From positions 211,549 to 275,548 of the forward strand of contig NZ_FMVM01000009.1 in the NCBI RefSeq assembly GCF_900102085.1: 64,000 bases of DNA. The letters are read 5' to 3'. Shown here one piece after another: positions 8,154 to 15,300 of this stretch. Position numbers and translations under genes: made by a program. The stretch comes from Paenibacillus polysaccharolyticus. GTDB taxonomy: Bacteria > Bacillota > Bacilli > Paenibacillales > Paenibacillaceae. Under the pieces are notes generated by a model. That model searched no databases. It saw nothing but the letters and a program-made list of their open reading frames with translations, and had not been told where the DNA came from. Within the stretch, counting starts at the first letter, position 1. Each line of letters starts with the position of its first letter.

Positions 8154-8280
8154 TTATAACGTTCCTGTATTCACGACGTCCGACAAATGGCGGATGTGTC
8201 TGCTGAAATTACTTCCTTTAATTCTATCCAGCAGACCAAGACTCCGTAAGGAGTCGCCGCTTGAATACTATGTTATCGGA
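8154..8280 (-). repeat. attC-like repeat 9
   Basis: Left arm TTATAACGTTCCTGTATTCACG and right arm GCTTGAATACTATGTTATCGG. Internal stems include TCCG-acaaatgg-CGGA, GTCTGCTG...CAGCAGAC and ACTCC-gtaa-GGAGT. The right flank GTTATCGGA is identical to the start of cassette 4 (minus strand, at repeat 10). Confidence 0.9.
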
Positions 8281-8308
8281 TGTTCCTGTCCTCTTCGAAT
8301 TAGCTTAA

Positions 8309-8908
8309 TTACTTGGAGTTCTCTATTTTTTCTAATATGATTTTATTGGTATCTCTGACGATCCATATTTTCGATACCTCGTCATAAGTTGCAATATAAT
8401 TAGGTAAACCAGACCCTGACAACTGGTTTGTTTCACTGGATAGCGATTGTTTGCTCCGTAGCAAAGACATAATATTATCTAGAGCTTCGCGCATTGCTTC
8501 ATCCGATGATATTCCATTAAATTTAAAGTTGTAATGATCATCATTAATTTTCACTTCAAACCCAAATGTTATTTGCTTCTCCTCCACGCCATTTTTCGTT
8601 ATCTTGTTATATTTTTTGTTTTTCACTCTTTTAAAAGTCCGTAATATTACGATTTTTATGCTGTCCCATGTTGCACTAGCAATAATACCTGAAACCAATC
8701 CCATAGCTAATGGAGAACTAACTAAAAATGAAAAAACATTAGAAAATTCATCAATCGAAGCATTAATTTGCCCACTTTTATCTAACGCTATAAATTGAAT
8801 TCCATTCTCTTTCAAATCAGAGCTTATCAATAAAAGATCGCTTTCTTCAATAGACCCCGACACGTAAAACAAACCTAATTTATGTTCAGGTATAACTGTT
8901 TCTTTCAT
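8309..8908 (-). CDS. Hypothetical protein with one membrane segment (cassette 4)
   Basis: A 199-residue protein. A hydrophobic stretch at about residues 57-80 (VFSFLVSSPLAMGLVSGIIA) could span the membrane once. It separates an N-terminal 55-residue domain from a C-terminal soluble part. The C-terminal part begins with a basic patch (RTFKRVKNKKYNKITK). I do not recognise the family. Small proteins that pair a sensor-like N-terminus with one membrane helix are common among defence effectors, but nothing here proves this. The ATG follows GGAGGG and lies 49 bases after the crossover. The attC that closes the cassette matches its start perfectly, so the unit looks intact and mobile. Confidence 0.7.
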   Translation of the reverse strand: MKETVIPEHKLGLFYVSGSIEESDLLLISSDLKENGIQFIALDKSGQINASIDEFSNVFSFLVSSPLAMGLVSGIIASATWDSIKIVILRTFKRVKNKKYNKITKNGVEEKQITFGFEVKINDDHYNFKFNGISSDEAMREALDNIMSLLRSKQSLSSETNQLSGSGLPNYIATYDEVSKIWIVRDTNKIILEKIENSK

Positions 8909-8950
8909 TTTGAGCCCTCCAAATAATATTTAATTACTTCACATGAATTT

Positions 8951-9050
8951 CCGATAACGTTCCTGTATTCACGACTCGACGCATGTCGAGTATCCGGCGA
9001 CCGCCGGATCAAGGACGAATGTCCGCAGCGTGAATATTATGTTATGGGAT
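8951..9050 (-). repeat. attC-like repeat 10
   Basis: The cleanest example, 94 bases core to core. Left arm ATAACGTTCCTGTATTCACG and right arm GCGTGAATATTATGTTATGG. Between them are three successive perfect hairpins: CTCGAC-gcat-GTCGAG, ATCCGGCG-ac-CGCCGGAT and GGAC-gaat-GTCC. The right flank GTTATGGGA equals the start of cassette 3 at repeat 11. Confidence 0.92.
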
Positions 9051-9068
9051 GTTAATGCTCTTAATTTT

Positions 9069-9809
9069 TTATACTTCACGAATCCTTGATTCTAAATATG
9101 TTCCTACAAACCAAACACTTGCTGATGGAAGAATCCAAAATAAAAGAATTAACAAAATCATTGTAGCAGATGTAACATTGTATAAAATAAATCCTAGAAT
9201 TAATTCCATAATTAATATCATAAAAGCATTTCCATGTTCCCTTAGGTGCTTATACGATTCTATGTATTCCTTCTTTGCATTAGCGTTACTCGCTCTTGCA
9301 TAACTCAATTTTTTGTACATGAGAAATATACTTTTATGTCTAAGCTGAAAAGATATAATGTACGCTTGTAAAAAAAACATCAAAAATAAAATCCAAAATT
9401 TCAATTTCAAAAAAACATTATAGTCAACTTCAAAAAATAAAAACACAAAAATACCTATAACAATCAAAACAGACCAATATAAGATCACTTTCCACCATTT
9501 TTTAATAAAAGTTGTAGAAACTGCGACTTCACTCAATTGACGACTAAATATGCTAGTTCTAAATGCATGTAAAACCAGTATTGGAGAACTTGCTAAGTAA
9601 CAAAATGCAAGTCCTATTAAAGCAAAAAGCCATAAGTGTGAGACATTAAACTCTTTAGTTCCGAAGTTAATCATACTAGAGAAAAAAGGATGAAGCAGAC
9701 TTGACTTATTACTGGCTATAGCAATTACAACAATTGTCCCTACTATCGTACCAACAAAATATCTAACGAGATAAAATTCCCACCATCTTGGATTTGTAAC
9801 ATTCCCCAT
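9069..9809 (-). CDS. Polytopic membrane protein (cassette 3)
   Basis: A 246-residue membrane protein with about six predicted helices, near residues 14-32, 58-80, 106-128, 133-155, 195-215 and 217-238. A charged cytoplasmic-looking stretch (KKLSYARASNANAKKEYIESYKHLREHG) lies between helices 4 and 5. I do not recognise the family. Membrane proteins of unknown role are frequent in integron arrays and in abortive-infection systems. The ATG follows GGAGGAG, 37 bases after the crossover. The cassette ends in the best-preserved attC of the array. A permease or membrane-disrupting effector role cannot be distinguished from the sequence. Confidence 0.75.
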   Translation of the reverse strand: MGNVTNPRWWEFYLVRYFVGTIVGTIVVIAIASNKSSLLHPFFSSMINFGTKEFNVSHLWLFALIGLAFCYLASSPILVLHAFRTSIFSRQLSEVAVSTTFIKKWWKVILYWSVLIVIGIFVFLFFEVDYNVFLKLKFWILFLMFFLQAYIISFQLRHKSIFLMYKKLSYARASNANAKKEYIESYKHLREHGNAFMILIMELILGFILYNVTSATMILLILLFWILPSASVWFVGTYLESRIREV

Positions 9810-9840
9810 TTATATCTCCTCCGTTCTCTAAGTTAATTTC

Positions 9841-10012
9841 CCATAACGTTTCTGTATCCACGACGTCCCACCGACTTAAGGCTGCGCCAGCAGCCGAGCG
9901 CGATGCGCTTAGTCGGTGCGGATGTGTCCGCCTGATTCATCCCCTCTGCTAATCCCCTCCGGGCGGACCGAGGAGCAGCCAGGTTCCGATGCGTGGATAT
10001 ACTGTTATCAGA
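9841..10012 (-). repeat. attC-like repeat 11
   Basis: About 167 bases. Left arm ATAACGTTTCTGTATCCACG and right arm GCGTGGATATACTGTTATCAG. The two arms carry a compensating change (TCCACG with CGTGGA), so base pairing is kept. The interior pairs CACCGACTTA with TTAGTCGGTG and GTCCGCC with GGGCGGAC. The right flank GTTATCAG matches the start of cassette 2 at repeat 12. Confidence 0.9.
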
Positions 10013-10943
10013 TGCCATATGTCCTCCTCGATCTTACTTGTAACAAATATTCATTAAGTGCATTCTCTAATTGCTTATTCCTTCTATTCCCTAAGATTTT
10101 ATAGTAATTAATAAGGCGCTCCCCATTTGAGGATAGTAAGTCGTGTAAAATTTTTGATCTATTCAGCTTTTGAATATTTACATTAGTAGATAACTTACTA
10201 CTATTTTCAACTCGACCGTTTAAGATAGCCAACATTTTATTAATACCTGCGTTATTGGCCTTTTTACCATTTATATGTATCAAAAATTCGTTTCTTTTAA
10301 TTTTTGTTCCGAAGTAATCTATATAATTCCGAAAAGCATTAATAGTTATTTCATCCATTTTTATCACGTCTTCAGCTAAGTAATCATCTCTGCCCCTAAT
10401 ATTTCTAATAATTCCCCCTTCAAGATTAACATCATTCCATGTTAAAGATTGAATGTGTTTTTGTTCAAATAATGCATGATATGCTAATGACCAGACTAAT
10501 GGAGCTATTATACGTGCCTCAGAATCTCGATCATAAAATCTGTATTCAACTTTTTTACTAAAAATAAAATCAACATCTTCTAATGACATAAAATCTAACT
10601 CATCATTTACTGAACTAACGTAACTCTTTATTTCTCTTTTAATCTGTAAATAGTCATGAGGAGGAATCCGGTTAGTATGCAAATAATATTCAAGCAAATT
10701 AGATAAAGCTGCTTTTGCTGTTGCCCCTGTGCGTTTACTTAAGTAATCTGAGATCTTTAACCTATCAAATAAATCATTATAACTATCAAACATCGTGGAA
10801 TTCTCAAAGTAGTTAGTAATGTAATATCTCAGATCACTTAAATAGTGTTTCCGAGTTTCATCTGATATCCCCTTATTCCTTAATTGTAAAAAAACTATAA
10901 AATCGCTTGTAATTGTGGACCACACCTTAACAATGAAACTCAT
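10008..10943 (-). CDS. Degenerate tyrosine recombinase-like protein (cassette 2)
   Basis: About 311 residues. Residues 10-100 look like the SAM-like core-binding domain of phage or Xer integrases (FLQLRNKGISDETRKHYLSDL). Residues 150-310 look like the catalytic domain, with LTWNDVNLEGG after the usual box I. The key residues are absent: the box I arginine position reads E (FEQKHIQSLTW), the HxxR box is replaced by LNRSKILHDLL, and no tyrosine nucleophile motif is clear. It is probably not a strand-transfer enzyme by itself and could bind the repeats instead. The ATG at 10943 follows AGGAG. The stop codon overlaps the right arm of repeat 11. It is not an IntI: no IntI-specific additional domain is visible and it lies inside a cassette. 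Confidence 0.75.
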   Translation of the reverse strand: MSFIVKVWSTITSDFIVFLQLRNKGISDETRKHYLSDLRYYITNYFENSTMFDSYNDLFDRLKISDYLSKRTGATAKAALSNLLEYYLHTNRIPPHDYLQIKREIKSYVSSVNDELDFMSLEDVDFIFSKKVEYRFYDRDSEARIIAPLVWSLAYHALFEQKHIQSLTWNDVNLEGGIIRNIRGRDDYLAEDVIKMDEITINAFRNYIDYFGTKIKRNEFLIHINGKKANNAGINKMLAILNGRVENSSKLSTNVNIQKLNRSKILHDLLSSNGERLINYYKILGNRRNKQLENALNEYLLQVRSRRTYGI

Positions 10944-11051
10944 CAATTCATCTCCTATGAAAGAATGTTTTTATTTGGTTGTAATATTTTAGTAATTGAA
11001 TTTTATAGTATCACATACCAATGGGTTTGATAAGTCTCCACATATGGTTTC

Positions 11052-11170
11052 TGATAACGTCCCCGTATTCATGAACCCCAACGGGGTTGTCTGCTGAAAT
11101 GCCTCTTCGAAATCCTTCTCGCAGACCCAGGCTCCATCGGAGCCGCTGCTTGAATATAATGTTATTGGAC
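11052..11170 (-). repeat. attC-like repeat 12
   Basis: Left arm ATAACGTCCCCGTATTCATG and right arm GCTTGAATATAATGTTATTGG. Internal stems are CCCC-aac-GGGG, GTCTGC...GCAGAC and GGCTCC-atc-GGAGCC. The right flank GTTATTGGA is repeated, in inverted orientation, at the attI-like site near 11.49 kb, so it closes a cassette that starts there. Confidence 0.9.
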
Positions 11171-11482
11171 GGTCTTGCCTTCTTCGAATCTACTGCACAT
11201 TTCTCTTCAATGTTTCTTCATGTATGTGTTTTTTGATCTTTCATGGTTCTCATTTTTTATGTCATTTCATTTTCATTGGTCTTCGTTCTCAATATGTCCT
11301 TGATCCTCAACCTCTTTTGATCTTTTGAATGTTACTTGACCTTTTTTAAATCCGATTTTTAAAATCGCTTTTGTCCTTCAATGTCATTTGATCTCTTCTT
11401 TAATCCTTTTTGTTAATCGATTTTTGACCTTTCAATTCTTTCATCCGATCAATTCAAGGTTTTTAATCCATTGCAAGTCTGT
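11171..11482 (-). other. Non-coding first cassette with iterated AAAGRTCAAA motifs
   Basis: No minus-strand ORF longer than about 15 codons exists here, unlike every other cassette. The minus strand is purine-rich and repeats a short motif with variants: AAAGGTCAAAAATC, AAAAGGTCAAGTAAC, AAAAGATCAAAAGAG, GAAAGATCAAAAAAC, AGAGATCAAATGAC and GAGGATCAAGGAC. GACATTGAAGGAC-like words recur between them. It could be a binding array, a small RNA or decayed DNA. Confidence 0.6.
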
Positions 11483-11505
11483 TCCAATAACATTATATCT
11501 ACGAA
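11483..11505 (-). other. attI-like single recombination core
   Basis: The plus strand TCCAATAACATTATATCTACGAAC reads on the minus strand as a single core, ATATAATG/TTATTGGA. Sixteen bases (11483-11498) are an exact inverted copy of 11154-11169 at the outer end of repeat 12. There is no paired second arm, as in attI rather than attC. A TATAAT hexamer sits directly before the crossover on the cassette-sense strand; a good -35 box is not visible. Confidence 0.55.
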
Positions 11506-11595
11506 CTTCGTATATCCCTCTCATTTCAAACTCATATGCGAACTACATCTAATATAACCCAATTTGTTCCATCTGCGAAGTCGTCAACTGAGAAA

Positions 11596-11665
11596 AGCAG
11601 TCCCTCAACTGCTTCGCTTGTTAGTACTTACTAACAAGCGAACCTACAGTTACAACGGGACTGCT
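11596..11665 (-). terminator. Long hairpin terminator between operon and array
   Basis: Outer arms AGCAGTCCC and GGGACTGCT, middle arms AACTG and CAGTT, and inner arms CGCTTGTTAGTA and TACTAACAAGCG form one long hairpin. On the minus strand TTTTCTC follows, so it should end transcription from the oxidoreductase operon just before the cassettes. The surrounding 11506-11725 holds no ORF. Confidence 0.7.
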
Positions 11666-11725
11666 CTGACTTATTATAAAGCCTTACTGCCTCATACCTA
11701 AAATCTTACTCCCAACTCCTAAACC

Positions 11726-12823
11726 TTACTTGCCACCGACACTCCACACTACGCGTTCGCTCATGGCTTTATGCTGGGCGATCAAGCACAGCTCTGCTGC
11801 TTTGAACGCATGCTCCTGTGTCATTGCAGTCTCGGTACGATCCAGACAGTCGCGGATGAGCTGACCGAAGAATGGATAACCGACTTTGCCTTTGACATTG
11901 TATCTGAACTCACCCTCATGGTTAACCAGGTATACCTGATCCCCTTCCGGCTCGCGTGCAATGTCGATGTACTTGCGTAGCTCGATGTAACCGTCTGTTC
12001 CAAGAATCACGGTACGTCCATCGCCCCAAGTACCAAGACCGTCCGGTGTGAACCAGTCTACGCGGAAGTAGCCGGAAGCTCCGTTATCACCGATCAGGGA
12101 AGCTTCACCGAAATCCTCCAGTTCAGGGAACTGTGGATGATTAAAGTTGTTGACCCGACTGAAAGCTACCTGTGCATCACTGCACGACGCAAAGGTCAAG
12201 AACTGCTCAATTTGGTGGCTACCAATGTCACAGAGAATGCCGCCGTATTGCTGATGGTTGAAGAACCAATCTGGTCGTCCGCCCGCGTTCAAGCGGTGTG
12301 GGCCTGTACCCATAACTTGAACTACTTTGCCGATAGCTCCTTGTTCAATGAGCTGTCCCGCATAGATGGCACTTTCCACATGCAAGCGTTCACTGTAATA
12401 CACCATGTATTTTTTGCCCGTACGCTTCACTTCTTCACGTGCCAAGTCTAATTGCTCCATCGTGGTGAACGGGGCTTTGTCTGTAAAATAATCTTTGCCT
12501 GCCGCCATCACTCTCATGCCGAGTGGCGCACGATCTGATGTTATAGCTGCGCTTGCTACCAGCAATACCTCTTCATCCGCAAGTACTTCCGCTTCCGATG
12601 CGGCGACCTGCGCCTGGGGGAACTGTTTACGGAATGCCTCCACCTTCGCCGGGTCCGGGTCATATACCCATTTGAGCGTAGCTCCAGCATCCAGCAAACC
12701 GCCAACCATACCATAGATATGTCCGTGATCTAACGCTACAGCTGCGATAGTGAACTCTCCCGGTTGACACACAACTTCTTTTGTCACACTTTTGGGTGCA
12801 TAGAACATTCCGTCTTTCGCCAT
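11726..12823 (-). CDS. Gfo/Idh/MocA family oxidoreductase
   Basis: A 365-residue NAD(P)-dependent oxidoreductase of the sugar/inositol dehydrogenase superfamily. The N-terminal 130 residues form the nucleotide-binding part. The usual EKP motif appears as DKAPF, in YFTDKAPFTT near residue 113. The C-terminal half has GGILCDIGSHQIEQFL, the substrate-domain motif with conserved Asp and His. Changes in the glycine-rich dinucleotide loop (AVALDHGHIYGM instead of GxGxxG) suggest an unusual cofactor loop. It ends a three-gene operon with a second oxidoreductase and a sugar epimerase, so it probably helps degrade or rearrange a cyclic polyol or unusual sugar. The substrate is unknown. Confidence 0.88.
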   Translation of the reverse strand: MAKDGMFYAPKSVTKEVVCQPGEFTIAAVALDHGHIYGMVGGLLDAGATLKWVYDPDPAKVEAFRKQFPQAQVAASEAEVLADEEVLLVASAAITSDRAPLGMRVMAAGKDYFTDKAPFTTMEQLDLAREEVKRTGKKYMVYYSERLHVESAIYAGQLIEQGAIGKVVQVMGTGPHRLNAGGRPDWFFNHQQYGGILCDIGSHQIEQFLTFASCSDAQVAFSRVNNFNHPQFPELEDFGEASLIGDNGASGYFRVDWFTPDGLGTWGDGRTVILGTDGYIELRKYIDIAREPEGDQVYLVNHEGEFRYNVKGKVGYPFFGQLIRDCLDRTETAMTQEHAFKAAELCLIAQHKAMSERVVWSVGGK

Positions 12824-12934
12824 GTTATCCCATCCTTTTAAAAGTTATATTCATAAACGCATATAGATCAAGTTTGAAGTTCAGAGGTCATCGGAGTGTT
12901 CCGTGTAAATCCCCAGTTGAACTTATCTACATCA

Positions 12935-14107
12935 TCATTTAAAGGTCTGACTCAGATCGGCAGGTTGACCGCCCGCATATGCTTTGTCTTTCTTCGTAGT
13001 TGAATTGGCGATACGCTCCTGCAAGTGCTCATAGAACAAGTCTTCATTGATCGGCAGATCGACCCAGTTATCCGTCCAAGTGGAGAGTAACATCGCATTG
13101 GATAACGTTAAGCCGTGAATACCATCCTGACCGGGAGCAATCAATGGTGCCCCTGTTCGAATCGCATCAGCCCAGTTGCGGATTAACCCTGGATGACCTG
13201 TCTCAATGCCTGTAATTGGCACATCGCATTTCCAGCATTCCGGCTGTCCGAATCCGCCGGTAAAACGTTGATTGAACTCTGGCTCCGATTCACGCAAGCG
13301 CCAGAAGGTGAGTTGTCCGTCTTCGATGACGATCTTACCGCGGTCGCCGCTAACCTCAAAGCGGTTGGTTCCTGGTGCTTCACCCGTGGTGGTTACAAAC
13401 ACACCGGTCGCTCCATTTTCATATTCGACATAAGCAGTCACGTCATCTTCCACTTCTATGTTCCGGTATTTGCCGAAGGCGCAGAAGGCACGCATACGCA
13501 CCGGCATCATGCCAATCGTCCATTGCCACAAGTCCAGCTGATGCGGGTCTTGGTTAATCAACACACCGCCTCCTTCGCCTGCCCATGTTGCACGCCAGCC
13601 GCCGGAATCATAGTAACTCTGAGAACGATACCAGTTCGTAATAATCCAGTTGGTACGCCGCACCTCACCAAGCTCACCTGAGGCAATCAGGTCACGCAGC
13701 TTAATGTACAGCGGATTCGTCCGTTGATTGTACATGATGGAGAACACTTTACCGCTTGCCGCAGCAGCTTCGTTCATCTCCCGTACCTGTTTTGTATACA
13801 CACCTGCTGGTTTTTCGATCATCACATGCAGGCCATGCCGGAATGCCTGGATCGCTTGTTCGGGATGATCGTAGTGTGGCGTGGCAACAATGACGGCATC
13901 AATTGTTCCCGAAGACATCATCTGCTCAGCATCCTGCCAATACGTTACGGTAGACGGAAGGTTACTCGTTACCCAGCTCTCCATCTCTTTTCTCACATCA
14001 CATACAGCTACTAATTCTGCACCCGGTACTTCTCCAGCCACCAATGTTCTGGCATGTGATGCCCCCATATTTCCAATTCCAATGACCGCTACTCGAACGA
14101 TACTCAT
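12935..14107 (-). CDS. Gfo/Idh/MocA family oxidoreductase
   Basis: A 390-residue enzyme with a classical dinucleotide-binding loop, GIGNMGASHA, at residues 9-19. The EKPAG motif near residue 97 carries the catalytic-site lysine. NQDPHQLDLWQW near residue 185 carries the Asp/His pair used in hydride transfer. The fold and length are standard for this family. Its start overlaps the stop of the upstream epimerase by four bases (ATGA), so the two are translationally coupled. Together with the oxidoreductase at 11726-12823 they resemble inositol or amino-sugar catabolic gene sets, in which two dehydrogenases and an isomerase act in sequence. The exact sugar cannot be told. Confidence 0.92.
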   Translation of the reverse strand: MSIVRVAVIGIGNMGASHARTLVAGEVPGAELVAVCDVRKEMESWVTSNLPSTVTYWQDAEQMMSSGTIDAVIVATPHYDHPEQAIQAFRHGLHVMIEKPAGVYTKQVREMNEAAAASGKVFSIMYNQRTNPLYIKLRDLIASGELGEVRRTNWIITNWYRSQSYYDSGGWRATWAGEGGGVLINQDPHQLDLWQWTIGMMPVRMRAFCAFGKYRNIEVEDDVTAYVEYENGATGVFVTTTGEAPGTNRFEVSGDRGKIVIEDGQLTFWRLRESEPEFNQRFTGGFGQPECWKCDVPITGIETGHPGLIRNWADAIRTGAPLIAPGQDGIHGLTLSNAMLLSTWTDNWVDLPINEDLFYEHLQERIANSTTKKDKAYAGGQPADLSQTFK

Positions 14108-15024
14108 GCTTGCTCCTCCTCGTTTACGCGACGCTCAATTTCAGCAAAAACGTCTGCAAAATGCTGTAACATCGCTCTGGAATCCAAAGTTCCGCTAAAA
14201 TCTTCGATGCCATAATAACCGTCATAGCCAACCGCTCTCAGATCACGTACCATCTGCACCCAGTCCACCATACCTTCCGTCAGCGGAGCCCAGTGGCATT
14301 CCCACAACGTGGTTAGCGATTGTTCAGAGCTGCCGCTTCCAACCAACGATCTCGCATCTGATGTGTCCCCGGAATTCTTCTTGTACCACCCTGCATTTTT
14401 CACATGCACATGGGCGAGATACGGACCAAGCAGTTCAAGTCCCATCCGATGATTTTCATACCCTTCGTGCACCATGTTGCCCGGATCATAGAGTACCCCG
14501 ACATGCTCCGGGTCAAGAGATTGTACAAGACGATAGGCTAGAGAAGCCGTTGGCGCAATCGTTTGATGATGCGTTTCAATGACAGCCTTAACGTTATACT
14601 GTTTCGCTATATCCTGAACTTCGTTTAGATAAAGAACGGCCTTCCCGTATAACTCGGGATAAGCTGTACTCCGGTCATAACCCGGAACACCCACACGCAT
14701 CATAGAAGCGCCAAGTGTAGATGCGGCCTGGAATGCTTGCTCGGTTGCAACCATGTCTCCACAATTGAGATATGGCACAAGTGCAATAGATTTTCTATCA
14801 TGAACCTCAGCTGCTTCCCGAAAAACAGGAACTTGTTCCTGCCACCTATCCGGATCGATGGAGCACCGATTATTTCGCCAGAACGAAGGTTGTTCAGACA
14901 ACGCATCCTCCGGTATTCCGCGATATCTCCACTCGATTCCAGCGATACCCGCTGCCGCCGCTGCAGAAGCCAGCTCGTTAGCATCTAGGTCAGGGACAGC
15001 AACGGTGAATATGGACAGTTTCAT
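14104..15024 (-). CDS. Sugar phosphate isomerase/epimerase family (TIM barrel)
   Basis: A 306-residue TIM-barrel protein of the AP-endonuclease-family-2 / xylose-isomerase-like group. Metal-ligand motifs are visible: VIETHH near residue 152, GVLYDPGNM near residue 184, HVHVKNAG near residue 210 and YGIEDFSG near residue 277. These are the usual Glu, Asp, His and Glu ligands of IolE/IolI-type isomerases. It is the first gene of an operon of three. The ATG follows GGGGAGG. Two GTAAACGCATT repeats upstream suggest a LacI-type or carbon-catabolite control. A role in sugar or inositol isomerisation is inferred from family and context. Confidence 0.88.
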   Translation of the reverse strand: MKLSIFTVAVPDLDANELASAAAAAGIAGIEWRYRGIPEDALSEQPSFWRNNRCSIDPDRWQEQVPVFREAAEVHDRKSIALVPYLNCGDMVATEQAFQAASTLGASMMRVGVPGYDRSTAYPELYGKAVLYLNEVQDIAKQYNVKAVIETHHQTIAPTASLAYRLVQSLDPEHVGVLYDPGNMVHEGYENHRMGLELLGPYLAHVHVKNAGWYKKNSGDTSDARSLVGSGSSEQSLTTLWECHWAPLTEGMVDWVQMVRDLRAVGYDGYYGIEDFSGTLDSRAMLQHFADVFAEIERRVNEEEQA

Positions 15025-15044
15025 GTTCTTGAACCTCCCCTTTA

Positions 15045-15080
15045 TGTAAACGCATTCATTTCATGTCGTAAACGCATTGT
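15045..15080 (-). promoter_or_regulatory. Tandem GTAAACGCATT boxes (cre-like)
   Basis: Two direct copies of GTAAACGCATT lie 22 bases apart, about two helical turns, just upstream of the epimerase gene. The first, TGTAAACGCATTCA (15045-15058), matches the catabolite-responsive element consensus at 13 of 14 positions. They could bind CcpA or a local LacI-type regulator. Confidence 0.5.
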
Positions 15081-15197
15081 ATCACTCTCTCGATCACTGC
15101 CATAGAGCATAACGCAAACAGATGAATGACAGATAACAAACCGCACATATTCCCCATTCAGAGATAACGTTTCAAGTCAAAATCATTCTCCAAAAAC

Positions 15198-15246
15198 AAA
15201 AAGGTGTCTCTAAATCAGAAATGACTTCTGTTCAGAGACACCTTTT
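15198..15246 (-). terminator. Rho-independent terminator after the phosphoesterase gene
   Basis: Arms AAAGGTGTCTCT and AGAGACACCTTT enclose about 20 bases. On the minus strand a T-rich run (TTTGTTTTT) follows. It also has A/T tracts on the other side and may work in both directions. Confidence 0.8.
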
Positions 15247-15300
15247 ATATGGAATGTTGTTCTATCGTTGTCCAAGCCAACTTGTCCATAAAAACACGAT

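Larger units (their letters stand above)
705..11498 (-). mobile_element. Integron-like gene cassette array without an integrase
   Basis: Twelve attC-like palindromic repeats separate short minus-strand units. Crossover points, placed by the AACG/TTAT core, give cassettes at 11490-11058, 11057-9847, 9846-8958, 8957-8160, 8159-6523, 6522-5617, 5616-4658, 4657-3846, 3845-3088, 3087-2399, 2398-1839 and 1838-about 705. In most units the start codon lies only 31-79 bases after the crossover, behind a strong ribosome binding site, so there is no room for promoters. The first bases of several cassettes are the reverse complement of the R'' flank of their own attC, as in integron cassettes. The array is AT-rich compared with the rest of the window. 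Arrays lacking an integrase are known as CALINs; finding one in a Paenibacillus-like genome is unusual. Confidence 0.85.

Noticed and set aside
9833..10018. Short ORFs inside repeat 11
   Set aside because: They lie fully in the palindromic repeat and have no ribosome site or recognisable protein.
10008..10943. Functional integron integrase (IntI)
   Set aside because: The catalytic Arg, HxxR and Tyr motifs are missing or unclear, and the gene is a cassette within the array rather than a divergent gene beside attI.
700..11170. CRISPR array
   Set aside because: The repeats are separated by whole genes of different length, vary in length themselves and are palindromic with variable cores. There are no short uniform spacers and no cas genes.
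700..11170. MITE or Bcr1-like dispersed repeats
   Set aside because: No target-site duplications are seen. The match between the start of a unit and the flank of its own closing repeat is explained by cassettes, not by random insertion. Copies outside this array were not seen in the other 52 kb.
13193..13681. Plus-strand ORF of 162 codons
   Set aside because: It is a shadow of the oxidoreductase gene on the minus strand; it has no ribosome site and protein-like features are absent.
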